Shown here: positions 18,534-26,369 of the stretch, in pieces
How the letters are laid out: each line of letters begins with the position of its first letter
How positions within the stretch are numbered: position 1 is the stretch's first letter
Origin: Candidatus Ichthyocystis hellenicum
Lineage (GTDB): Bacteria > Pseudomonadota > Gammaproteobacteria > Burkholderiales > 2013Ark19i
Direction of reading: 5' to 3'
Assembly (NCBI RefSeq): GCF_001460935.1
Contig: NZ_LN906597.1
Location: 1,379,825 to 1,443,824, forward strand
DNA: 64,000 bases
Made by a program: the position numbers and the translations under genes
The notes under the pieces: generated by a model
Database searches by the model: none
What the model was told of the DNA's origin: nothing
What the model saw: only the letters and a program-made list of their open reading frames with translations

Positions 18534-19267
18534 CCTGAATATAGATAAGAATAAGATGATATTATTACCAATAGATACACTAATTGATCTCATGTCGTGC
18601 ATTCTAAAAATAACAACCTAAATGCCAATAACACCAAAATAGTAATTATTAAAAACTCTATTAATATATCCACTAAAAATATTAGTAAATAGCAAGTAAA
18701 TTTTATAACTTTGAATAGTTTTTGCATATGCATAAGTAATTATTTAAATAAAGCTATTTTTTACGTGAGGTTATATAAATAACTATTTTTATAGGTAATC
18801 TTTCCCTTCCAATTGTAGTCAGTTGTAAGTTTGTCATCAAACATGATAAGTTTAATGACATTTATAGATTATTATTAATCAATGTTAAACTAGAAAATAT
18901 AACTAATTACATTGACAATATTTTTATTAAATTGCAGATATTTTTGTATACTAATCATTGCTAGCATAACTAACCTTAATTTGACTGCAAAATAATTTGC
19001 ATGATACTCAATATATAGATACACATTGGTTGTTTTGTAAAACAATAGTTGCTTATCATTGCGTCTGTTACTTGCATGTATTAATGGATCTATTTCTGTC
19101 TAATTACAAATTTTTTTTGAATTTGGTGCTGAAATTGTACTTTTTCTTTAGACATATCTTGTATTGAGTTATTATTTCAGTAATCTGATTTTAAATTTTT
19201 TATAAATCTTCATGTTTAATAGTATCTGCTATTAATAATTATAAGGAATGATTCATAAAAAATATTA
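18534..19267. other. AT-rich spacer, no gene recognised
   Basis: About 730 bp without a supported gene or clear remnant; it precedes kfrA fragment 5. Confidence 0.4.
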
Positions 19268-19476
19268 TAGTTGGTTGAGGTAAGCGTAAATTTAGAATGT
19301 TTTCTTAAGCAAATAAAATAATTATTAGATAAGGGGATAATTTTATCGGAAAATTTCATTCATCATTCATAAGAAATAAATGTTGATAGCGTGAGAAGCT
19401 ACCTAGTAAGTATTTTTAAGGATCTAGTTCAAACCAATTGGAAAAAAGCATATTGTCGATAATTATTCATAAAGAT
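19268..19476 (+). pseudogene. Decayed kfrA-like fragment 5
   Basis: TTTAGAATGTTTTCTTAAGC, AATAATTATTAGATAAGGGG and ATAATTTTATCGGAAAAT match the intact gene around 7265-7332, and AAAAAGCATATTGTCGATAA plus TTATTCATAAAG match its last 40 bases; the part between is deleted. It lies downstream of member 7, convergent to it. Confidence 0.75.
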
Positions 19477-19643
19477 ACTTATTTTGTCCGCTCGTGAAGT
19501 TACTAAACTAATACTAGTTGTAGTTATTTTATTACAAAACATTAAAAAAGTTTCTTACTAAAAATACTAGAATGTTTCTCCCTTAATACTTATAAGATAA
19601 GTAACTCACTTGCAGTTTTTAAACTATCTGAAGCAATGCCTTT

Positions 19644-20774
19644 TTATCTGGCTAAAAATCCATGTTTGTTATATCCTTGTTTATTAATTCTATCCGCATC
19701 AAATCCTTCATCATCGTATTTAGACCCGTTAATATGGACTTTCATTCTATTGAATCCATGTTTATCATACCCATCTTTATTATATTTGTATCTATAATCA
19801 AAACCAAGTCCATTTTCATCAAGTCCATATTTATTAAATCCATATTCATCATATAGAGAACCATTTTTATGTAATCCTTTTTTATCAAATCCGCCTTTAT
19901 CAAATCCTTTTCCATCATATATAGAGCCGTTTATATGGATTCCATCTATACTGAATCCATTTTTGTCATATCCAGATTTATCGTGCGCATGTTTAATATT
20001 ATTGTTTTTTCTGTCGTGCCCATATTTATCATATCCATATTTATTATATATTGATCCGTTTCTACAGAATCCCCTCTTATCAAATCCTTTTCTATCATGA
20101 TCACTTACATCGTATCCATCTACATTAAATCCATCTTTATCAAATCCATTTTTATCATATCCATAATCATCATATATTGACCCGTTTCTATGTAATCCTT
20201 TAATATTAAATCCATTTTTATCATATCCACCTTCATCAAAGTAGAAGCCGCTTCTATGAAGTCCATCCACAGTAAATCCATTTTTGTCATATTCTATAGA
20301 GAGGCTATTAAATGCATCAGACAAAATTTCATTCCACCCGCAACGGGATCTTTTTTTATCTTTCCTACTGGAGCCAGAAGAAAGATTTGAATTATCTTCA
20401 GAGTCTGACGATGATTTGACTTCATAAGTTCTTTTTTTCCTCCCAGGATTAATGTTATAACTATAGGTATTATAATCTTTAGGTTGGTACGAGCCTTCAT
20501 ATTTACATATTCTTTTTTTAGATCTGGGTGTATTATCATCTTCAGAGTCGGACGATAGTTCGGTTTGGCAATTCCTTTTCTTGGTCCTGTAGGTTCCAGA
20601 TGTATGACTATAGATACAAGTGGTAATAGCTGTTGAATTAGGTTTATTCGTGGATTGTTGTGACAATACTGAAAGTTTATTTGTTGCATAATAATTGGCT
20701 GAAGCTAATCCATCCTCTTCAGATGGGGGTGATTCAGGAATACATACAGAAACAGAAAGCAAGCGATCAGTCAT
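19644..20774 (-). CDS. YD pentad-repeat family protein, member 7
   Basis: 376 aa, starting MTDRLLSVSVCIPESPPSEEDG with AGGTAT before the ATG. Linker: TKKRNCQTELSSDSEDD, RSKKRICKYEG, RKKRTYEVKSSSDSEDN, KDKKRSRC. The repeat block order differs from members 2, 5 and 6: it opens with the GLHRSGFYFDEGG unit that is normally central, then GFDKRGFCRNGS, then a second GIHINGSIYD unit, so part of the block is duplicated and rearranged as in member 3 but with a deletion at its front. End block FNRMKVHINGSKYDDEGFDA present. Last minus-strand member of the first array. Confidence 0.8.
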   Translation of the reverse strand: MTDRLLSVSVCIPESPPSEEDGLASANYYATNKLSVLSQQSTNKPNSTAITTCIYSHTSGTYRTKKRNCQTELSSDSEDDNTPRSKKRICKYEGSYQPKDYNTYSYNINPGRKKRTYEVKSSSDSEDNSNLSSGSSRKDKKRSRCGWNEILSDAFNSLSIEYDKNGFTVDGLHRSGFYFDEGGYDKNGFNIKGLHRNGSIYDDYGYDKNGFDKDGFNVDGYDVSDHDRKGFDKRGFCRNGSIYNKYGYDKYGHDRKNNNIKHAHDKSGYDKNGFSIDGIHINGSIYDGKGFDKGGFDKKGLHKNGSLYDEYGFNKYGLDENGLGFDYRYKYNKDGYDKHGFNRMKVHINGSKYDDEGFDADRINKQGYNKHGFLAR

Positions 20775-20874
20775 TTTTATACCTAATATTTGATAACCGA
20801 CAAATATACTTCTGAGTATTAATTTATTTATGCAGAGCTGCCTAATGATATAAATCGTTGATATATAATAAATA

Positions 20875-20940
20875 ATTATTGATTATATATCGAAAAGAAA
20901 TAGTTACGCCAATTATTTGTTATTTAATTTTTAATTTTTA
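20875..20940 (-). promoter_or_regulatory. Conserved upstream element of YD genes (copy 7)
   Basis: Minus strand: TAAATAACAAATAA then TTGGCG, pyrimidine-rich tract and GATATATAATC; about 101 bp from the start of member 7. Here a clear TATAAT is present at the -10 position. Confidence 0.6.
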
Positions 20941-21343
20941 GTTGATAATTCACAAATTGCTCTGGGAGATTAAATAGAAAAAAACAATAACTTTTATAGA
21001 AAATAACAATAAATACCAAAATCGTATTAAAAACTGTATTCCCATATGTATACTAAAAATGCAATAAAATTTATTTCAATAAAATGTTTTTACTTATGAC
21101 CGGAAAAACGTTGTTCTTTATAGAAGGTATTTTTTATCTATGATCTATTTGAAATATAAAATGAGAATATGGTTTGGATAAGTACTATTTTATTCCTGTC
21201 TCAACTACATTTTTGTGCCTGATTGAGGTTGCGCAATTGCATACTACGACTACGAAAATTATTAAGGTATTTTTGCTTTTTTGAATTGTATTGTTAGTAT
21301 TTATTTAATAATAGATTTATTTTTTTATTTAATTATTATTTCA
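20941..21343. other. Divergent spacer, no gene
   Basis: Lies between the minus-strand YD array and the plus-strand relatives; no supported gene seen. Confidence 0.4.
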
Positions 21344-21394
21344 ATAATAACAAATAATTATCATAAATGTTTTATTTTTTAATGCGACAATCAG
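21344..21394 (+). promoter_or_regulatory. YD-type upstream element on the plus strand
   Basis: AATAACAAATAATTATCATA followed by a T-rich tract and GCGACAATCAG has the order and spacing of the minus-strand YD elements, now facing right, 57 bp before a decayed YD start. Confidence 0.5.
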
Positions 21395-21450
21395 CGTCAG
21401 ATTGATTGTTTATTATAGTTTGCTAATTATTATATGTCGAGGGTGCTGCT

Positions 21451-21628
21451 ATAGCCGATCGTTTGTATTTCGTGAATGGTTCTGGATCTACTGGTGGATT
21501 AGAAGGTTAAGTTGTTGCCTCTTCCTAAGGATTAGGTCGATCTAATTCTGTTCTTTAATTGTCTCAAGATCAGTATAAACATGGATTTGATAGGAATGGG
21601 TTTACTAAAGATAGTAAATGATCCTGGT
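21451..21628 (+). pseudogene. Decayed YD family gene
   Basis: ATAGCCGATCGTTTGTATTT reads (I)ADRLYFVNGSGSTGG then stop, matching the family start MTDRLLSVSVCIPES with ATG changed to ATA. About 110 bp later DQYKHGFDRNGFTKD is a piece of the pentad array, in another context and ended by a stop. The linker is lost. Confidence 0.6.
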
Positions 21629-21678
21629 ATCTTTGTTATTATGGGGATGTGGATTCTATAGTAGGGTGATTGTTTGTT

Positions 21679-21975
21679 TTGCGTAAGTTTTTGAAAGTCC
21701 TAGTTCCTTTGGTTTTTGTTTTGACTCTGTCATCAGGGGTAGTTATGGCTGTTGGTAGAAGGTTAATTGAAGTAAATTTATCCTATCTTTCTATCGATGA
21801 AAGTAATAAGAATAAAGTTAATTTCTTCCGTGATTTTGCTTATAAATCTAGGAAATTATGTAGTTGAAAGCGTTTTTATGAGTTCTATATGAATGGATTG
21901 TATGTGAGTGGCTCTAGCAAAAACGCCACATTTGATGACAAATATGGTTATGGTAAGAACGTTTGTTGGTGTTAG
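21679..21975 (+). pseudogene. Small secreted protein gene interrupted by an in-frame TGA
   Basis: From a TTG at 21679, with AGGGTGA about ten bases upstream, the frame encodes a good signal peptide (LRKFLKVLVPLVFVLTLSSGVVMA, hydrophobic core then VMA-VG) and about 37 further residues ending KLCS, then TGA at 21865-21867. The same frame continues without change for 35 codons (KRFYEFYMNGLYVSGSSKNA ... GKNVCWC) to TAG at 21973. The continuation has normal composition and a Cys-rich end, so the TGA looks like a recent nonsense mutation or a readthrough site. TGA is a normal stop in neighbouring genes. No family recognised. Confidence 0.45.
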
Positions 21976-22031
21976 AGCATTAAATACACGTGGACTTCGA
22001 GTTATAAAGATAAATGTATGGGGGTTATAAT

Positions 22032-22700
22032 ATGGCTGATGGTAATTTTCCCTTGAGGGTTTCTGAGGGGCGTGAAGTAGATATGGATTTTGTTTCTGAG
22101 GGTCCTGTTGATGTATTGCACCAAGACCTTGGTTCTGATCTTTCCTCTTTGTGTTTGTGTGATAGCTCTGAAGAAAAAACTGGTGGAGCTGAGGGTTCAT
22201 CATTAAGTTCGGGGGAATTTCGCGAACAATATGATGATATTAAGTTTGGTTCCGCGAGTGTTGGTGCAGAAGGTAATTCTTCTAAAGAAGAATTATGTCT
22301 TGGACTATCTGGTGAAGATTATTCGAGCGATTTTTCTGTTATAACGTCGTCGGTAGGATTTGGAGAAGATGACTATTGTTGGATGTCTTTAGGTGATGAC
22401 TCTAGATGTGATAATAGGGGATTTGATAAAAATGGAGTTCATGCTGAGACTGGACTCCTATATGACGGAAATGGTCTTGATAAAGATGGTCTGGATGTAG
22501 AAGGGTTTGATTCACGCGGGTTTGATAAGAATGGATTTAATAGAAATGGATTTGATAGTAGTGGTTATGACAGAAGGGGATTTGATATAAATGGTATTCA
22601 TAAAAATGGATCTCCATACAATGAACATAATCGTGATAGAGATGGTTATGTTAAATGTGATTATTTACTTATGTTTAAAGATCGCTCTTATAATAATTAA
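22032..22700 (+). CDS. Short YD-repeat protein, plus strand
   Basis: 222 aa from the ATG at 22032, which has GGGGG about seven bases upstream; an ATG 18 bp earlier lacks a ribosome site. The first 130 residues are acidic and Ser/Gly-rich (SSLSSGEFREQYDD, SSKEELCLGLSGEDYSSDF) and contain none of the KKR clusters of the minus-strand family. Residues about 130-205 are pentads: GFDKNG, GLDKDGLDVEGFDSRGFDKNG, GFNRNGFDSSGYDRRGFDING, then a GIHKNGSPYNEH unit equivalent to those of the big members. It ends with a unique tail (YVKCDYLLMFKDRSYNN). Unknown function; a divergent, shortened relative. Confidence 0.7.
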   Translation: MADGNFPLRVSEGREVDMDFVSEGPVDVLHQDLGSDLSSLCLCDSSEEKTGGAEGSSLSSGEFREQYDDIKFGSASVGAEGNSSKEELCLGLSGEDYSSDFSVITSSVGFGEDDYCWMSLGDDSRCDNRGFDKNGVHAETGLLYDGNGLDKDGLDVEGFDSRGFDKNGFNRNGFDSSGYDRRGFDINGIHKNGSPYNEHNRDRDGYVKCDYLLMFKDRSYNN

Positions 22701-23069
22701 ACTGATCAAAATGAAAGTTAGAAATTGTTGCTTTACATGATTATGTGTGTTAGTTAATTTATAAGTAGCATGTTGAAAATAATATCTTATTTATTGATTT
22801 ATGTTTTTTGTCATGCTACTGTGCACATTTTGAATTTAATGCAATCTTTAATAATAAATATTAACTAAATTTTCTTCCTATACAAAATGCCTTTAGGGCT
22901 ATGGAAATTTTTTTTCTAGATGTCAGATTTGTTCAATAATTAATAATACTTGTTACATGTAATTAATATTGAAATTGCCTAATGATAAATTATTTTTCTT
23001 TTAATTGATCAGTTATTATTGATAGTGATGACTGGTTTTTGTTACACGTGCTTGTATAGCAACGTTACT
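22701..23069. other. AT-rich spacer, no gene recognised
   Basis: Nothing supported is seen between the two short YD genes apart from the direct repeat that follows. Confidence 0.4.
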
Positions 23070-23111
23070 TATATATTATTATATTTCTAGTATATATTAT
23101 TATATTTCTGG
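23070..23111. repeat. Two tandem 21-bp units before a YD gene
   Basis: TATATATTATTATATTTCTAG (23070-23090) is repeated as TATATATTATTATATTTCTGG (23091-23111), one base different, directly before the next gene start at 23125. Each unit contains TATATT/TATTAT promoter-like hexamers. Confidence 0.7.
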
Positions 23112-23124
23112 TAATTATGTAATC

Positions 23125-23523
23125 ATGGATATGATAATGGATATTAATTATTTAAATAATAATAATATGCTTTACGAGCCTAACGAGCCTAACGAGCCTA
23201 ACGAGCCTAACGAGCCTAACGAGCCTAACGAGCCTAACGAGCCTAACGAGCCTAACGAGCCTAACGAGCCTAACGAGCTTGACGAGCCTGAACTTCAAGG
23301 ATTGTTTGGTGAAGATGTATTTGATGGTGATGGGTTTGATGCACATGGATTTAATAGATATGGATTTGATAGAGCTGGATTTAATAGATATGGATTTAAT
23401 AGATATGGATTTGATAGAGCTGGATTTGATGTAGATAGATTTAATGTAGATGGTATCAATATTAATGGGTTTGATAGAAGTGGTAATTATTGGTTTGATT
23501 TTAATAAGTATAAAGGTGGGTAA
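23125..23523 (+). CDS. Small YD-repeat protein with an (EPN)n tract
   Basis: 132 aa. After a short Asn-rich start (MDMIMDINYLNNNNMLY) there are eleven exact Glu-Pro-Asn units, then ELDEPELQGLFGEDVFDGDG and about 60 residues of very regular pentads (GFDAHGFNRYGFDRAGFNRYGFNRYGF...) with GFDRSGNYWFDFNKYKGG at the end. No basic/acidic linker. The Pro-rich tract would be an extended, charged spacer. The 9-bp unit keeps frame whatever its copy number, so the tract can vary in length without destroying the protein. No ribosome site is obvious before the first ATG; ATG at 23137 is an alternative start. Unknown function. Confidence 0.6.
   Translation: MDMIMDINYLNNNNMLYEPNEPNEPNEPNEPNEPNEPNEPNEPNEPNEPNELDEPELQGLFGEDVFDGDGFDAHGFNRYGFDRAGFNRYGFNRYGFDRAGFDVDRFNVDGININGFDRSGNYWFDFNKYKGG
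23176..23274 (+). repeat. Eleven perfect tandem copies of GAGCCTAAC
   Basis: A 9-bp unit repeated eleven times without a single change (99 bp), encoding Glu-Pro-Asn each time. Absence of any substitution shows very recent expansion. Confidence 0.95.
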
Positions 23524-23821
23524 ACTGTATATTTTTTCTACAATAAAGCGTTTGGGCTTGGGTTAGGAGATTTGTGTTTGTAAGTATGGTAGATCTACTA
23601 GTGTTTAGCGATTGTTGTATGAATTTGTTATTTTGCTGTTGATTAATAATATTTGGCTAGGAAAATTAAATTTAATAATCTCTTTTTCATAATATTGAGT
23701 TAAATTGAATCTGTCATTTGACAATTTTCACATAGTGTTGATTGGAAATGGATGTTTGATTTTGATAGTTTTATTGGTTTATTATATTCCCCAAGTTGTT
23801 TAGATCTGAAGGTGGAGTAAT

Positions 23822-24184
23822 ATGGCAGTTGGTTCGGTATGCTTACAATCTGATGATGAAGCTGAAGTGGTAACTAATTCGGACGTTTTTTCTTCTGGTA
23901 CTGAGAAACCGCAGCAAGCTGAATATAGCCAGGGTAGTAATATATATTATTATGATGGTTACGATTGCTGTGGATATGACCAAAATGGGTATGATTGTGA
24001 TGGTTACGATATGAATGGATTTAATAAACGGGGATTTGACAGAGATGGATTTTATATAGATGGTTGTTGTTTTGATGGAGAAGGTTATGATAAAAATGGG
24101 TTCAATGAGGATGGCTTTAACAGGGAAGGTGAGAGCTTATCTGACATCTTGCTTAAGTTTTTTGATCTTAATGTAGTAGATTAA
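23822..24184 (+). CDS. Small YD-repeat protein, plus strand
   Basis: 120 aa, ATG with GGTGGAG about six bases upstream, the best ribosome site of this group. The first 45 residues are acidic and unique; residues about 47-105 are pentads rich in Cys and Tyr (YDGYDCCGYDQNGYDCDGYDMNGFNKRGFDRDGF) followed by GEGYDKNGFNEDGFN. The C-terminus ESLSDILLKFFDLNVVD resembles the segment that precedes the repeats in larger relatives (ESLSDILSKLFVEGDD in the gene at 24820), so the usual order segment-then-repeats is here reversed. Likely a rearranged family member; function unknown. Confidence 0.65.
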   Translation: MAVGSVCLQSDDEAEVVTNSDVFSSGTEKPQQAEYSQGSNIYYYDGYDCCGYDQNGYDCDGYDMNGFNKRGFDRDGFYIDGCCFDGEGYDKNGFNEDGFNREGESLSDILLKFFDLNVVD

Positions 24185-24307
24185 TTTGCGTGTAGCAAAT
24201 TGGTTGTCTCTGCCGGTTATTTTATTTTTTAATTTCTTATTATTTTTGCCCCAATGACCTTTTTGTCAATAAAAACAAGTATCTTGCACTTACGAATTAA
24301 GCACTAA

Positions 24308-24472
24308 CAACAAAGCCATAGCGATCTTGGTAATTTGTTACGAAATGAAGAGATTATTATACCCATACCCACAAGGTCTAGAGCTAAAAAACGTCCCAGC
24401 ATAGTTAGTGTTTTTACTGATTATTGCTGTGATAATTTATCTTATGACTTGGATAAACTGTTTATAGAATAA
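24308..24472 (+). pseudogene. Remnant of a YD gene linker
   Basis: A 54-codon open stretch without start codon reads ...IPIPTRSRAKKRPSIVSV...NLSYDLDKLFIE then stop. SRAKKR and the DLDKLFIE end match the linker and pre-repeat segments of YD genes (SRAKKRFY; LFIEYDKHGYD), but the pentads that should follow are gone. Confidence 0.55.
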
Positions 24473-24736
24473 TATTGTGAAAAAATATGAGGCAGCAATA
24501 GTATCTTAGTTAATGTTATGTCTTTCTGAAACCAGCAGTCCTAGTTATGGGGAGCGATCAATATTATAAAAAATGCATATAAATGCATATGGTAAGTACT
24601 GGTATTATTTAATATATGTTTGTTTCATAGAATAAAGGTGATTATCCCAATTGTAATTTATTGTAATCATATTTTTTGTGTTGCGATTGCTTATTTATCT
24701 ACGCGTATTTGCGATATGCAATTCTAAATTTGATTT

Positions 24737-24787
24737 AATAACAAATTATTATTACTGAAATAATGATTTTATTTTAGTGTTACAATG
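24737..24787 (+). promoter_or_regulatory. YD-type upstream element before the gene at 24820
   Basis: AATAACAAATTATTATTACT, a T-rich part and AGTGTTACAATG follow the order of the conserved YD element, here only about 33 bp before the ATG. Weaker match than the minus-strand copies. Confidence 0.4.
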
Positions 24788-24819
24788 CTGCATTATATTT
24801 AAAATAATTATGTGTAAAT

Positions 24820-25704
24820 ATGGCCTATTATCTTCCAGTACATTTGTCTGAATTTGAATCAGCAGCAGAACCAGATAGTGATAAAGCAACTTCAGGTGCT
24901 TCTTCTGATTGCGCTGCGTCATCGTCGTTATTGAGCCAATCTGAACTTAAACCAGAAAGCTTTTTGGGTTATAGATCTAAAAAAAGGACTTACGATGGTG
25001 GATGCTCATCCGATTCTGACGGTGATGATTGTTATGATTATAAGTCTAGAGCTAAAAAAATGGCTCATGAAGGTAATTGTTTGTCTGGATTAAAATGTGA
25101 TTTGAGAGATTCTTGTAAATCTAGAGCTAAAAAAAGATTTTATGACAGAGAAGATTTATCTGATTTGGATTCTGATTGTGACTCTAAGTCCTCGAAAAGA
25201 GTTTGTGGAGAAGTAAATTTATTATCCAATTTTGATTCGGAATCTAAATCTGAAAAACCATCCAATGAAGATAGTGAAAGTTTATCCGACATTTTATCCA
25301 AGCTTTTTGTAGAAGGTGATGATTGTTATCCTATATCTTATTCTGCACTTATGGCGCTATCTCCTGAAGAAGAATATGATGAAAGAGGATTCAATAGTGA
25401 GGGAGTACATAGAAATAGATCTATGTATGATGATGCTGGTTATAGCATATATGGATATAACAGAAATGGATATAATAGAGATGGATTTGATAGAGATGGA
25501 TATGATGAAAAAGGATACAATAAAGATGGATTTGATAGGGCTGGATTTTATACAACTGGTTCTATATATGATGCTGAAGGTTATGATAGCCATGGGTTCC
25601 ATAAAAGTGGATTGCACAGAAACGGGTCTAGGTATGATGATGATGGATATAATATATATGGTTTTAATGAATACGGGTCAAACCAATTTGGTGATTATTC
25701 ATAA
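24820..25704 (+). CDS. YD pentad-repeat family protein, plus strand, full architecture
   Basis: 294 aa with all three family parts on the plus strand: head (MAYYLPVHLSEFESAAEPDS), basic/acidic linker (SKKRTYDGGCSSDSDGDD, SRAKKMAHEG, SRAKKRFYDREDLSDLDSD, SSKRVCGE), then ESLSDILSKLFVEGDD and pentads from about residue 188 (EYDERGFNSEGVHRNRSMYD ... GYNRNGYNRDGFDRDGYDEKG) to near the end. The conserved KVHMNGSKYDDEGFDA end block is reduced to GLHRNGSRYDDDGYNIYGFNEYG. No clear ribosome site. It links the short plus-strand genes to the minus-strand family. Confidence 0.75.
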   Translation: MAYYLPVHLSEFESAAEPDSDKATSGASSDCAASSSLLSQSELKPESFLGYRSKKRTYDGGCSSDSDGDDCYDYKSRAKKMAHEGNCLSGLKCDLRDSCKSRAKKRFYDREDLSDLDSDCDSKSSKRVCGEVNLLSNFDSESKSEKPSNEDSESLSDILSKLFVEGDDCYPISYSALMALSPEEEYDERGFNSEGVHRNRSMYDDAGYSIYGYNRNGYNRDGFDRDGYDEKGYNKDGFDRAGFYTTGSIYDAEGYDSHGFHKSGLHRNGSRYDDDGYNIYGFNEYGSNQFGDYS

Positions 25705-26009
25705 TTATTGTTTTTCAGGTATTTGTATCACCGTATTATAGCCAATAACAAAACCGCGAATTTAAGTCTACAGCTTTTATTTGTATAGCTCCAAATAAAC
25801 AGTTCATTGCTCACTAATATCCGTTTATTTTATATTAATTTTTAATCATGTTGCTCATACTTATTTACGATTTTTTCATTAACTAACTAATTACAGTTAG
25901 GGCTACATATCCGGTTCTGGGTTTTGTAGTTAATCGGATAGTAGATTATATAATTGCCATTTATATACAGTTAAATTAAGCATATAAAATTTTCTTGTCT
26001 TTATTTTAT
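25705..26009. other. Spacer at the border between array types
   Basis: No gene seen. It separates the YD genes from the membrane-protein family. Confidence 0.4.
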
Positions 26010-26265
26010 TAAATCAATATAGTCCACGTTCATTATATAATTTGACTCCATGTTTTTACAGAATACAGCATAATAACCTTTATAATTAATAGACATTTGT
26101 CCAAAATAGAAAGAAGATCACAGACATCAACTTCACTATCTTGTACGTTGGACTACCTATGTCACTGCGAAACAGTACTATTAGGGGGAAAAAACATCAA
26201 AATTGAGATTGTATTAAGGAAGAAGAACTTTAATATTATAGTCATACAGAGTTATATTAATACAT
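26010..26265 (-). pseudogene. Decayed membrane-family gene fragment
   Basis: On the plus strand AATAGAAAGAAGATCACAGA, ACCTATGTCACTGCGAAACA and AAAAAACATCAAAATTGAGA match, in order, bases about 28815-28925 of the gene at 28133-29113 (first membrane segment and following helix). Frame broken; the upstream boundary is uncertain. Confidence 0.6.
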
Positions 26266-26297
26266 AATATAAATTAAGATAAATAATTTTGCATTAC

Positions 26298-26329
26298 AAA
26301 AAAGCAAAGCACCGCGCAGTGCCTTGCTT
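26298..26329 (-). terminator. Rho-independent terminator of the gene at 26370-27725
   Basis: On the minus strand AAGCAAGGCAC and GTGCTTTGCTT pair over 11 bp (one G-U) around a six-base loop, followed by a T run. Confidence 0.8.
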
Positions 26330-26369
26330 AGATATCAATAAGAATAAAGATACTAATATCCTTATAAAC

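Noticed and set aside
7765-20774. EF-hand or RTX calcium repeats as explanation of the YD pentads
   Set aside because: The Asp/Asn-Gly spacing (five residues, DxNG) does not fit the 12-residue EF-hand loop or the nine-residue GGxGxDxUx RTX repeat.
21865-21867. Recoding of TGA as an amino acid across the genome
   Set aside because: Several good genes here end with TGA (for example at 3445 and 7607) and TGG is used for Trp, so the code is standard.
23176-23274. CRISPR array
   Set aside because: Units are 9 bp with no spacers, in frame inside a gene; it is a minisatellite.
23152-23346. Leu-Val-Arg repeat frame opposite the EPN repeat
   Set aside because: Pure antisense of the 9-bp repeat.
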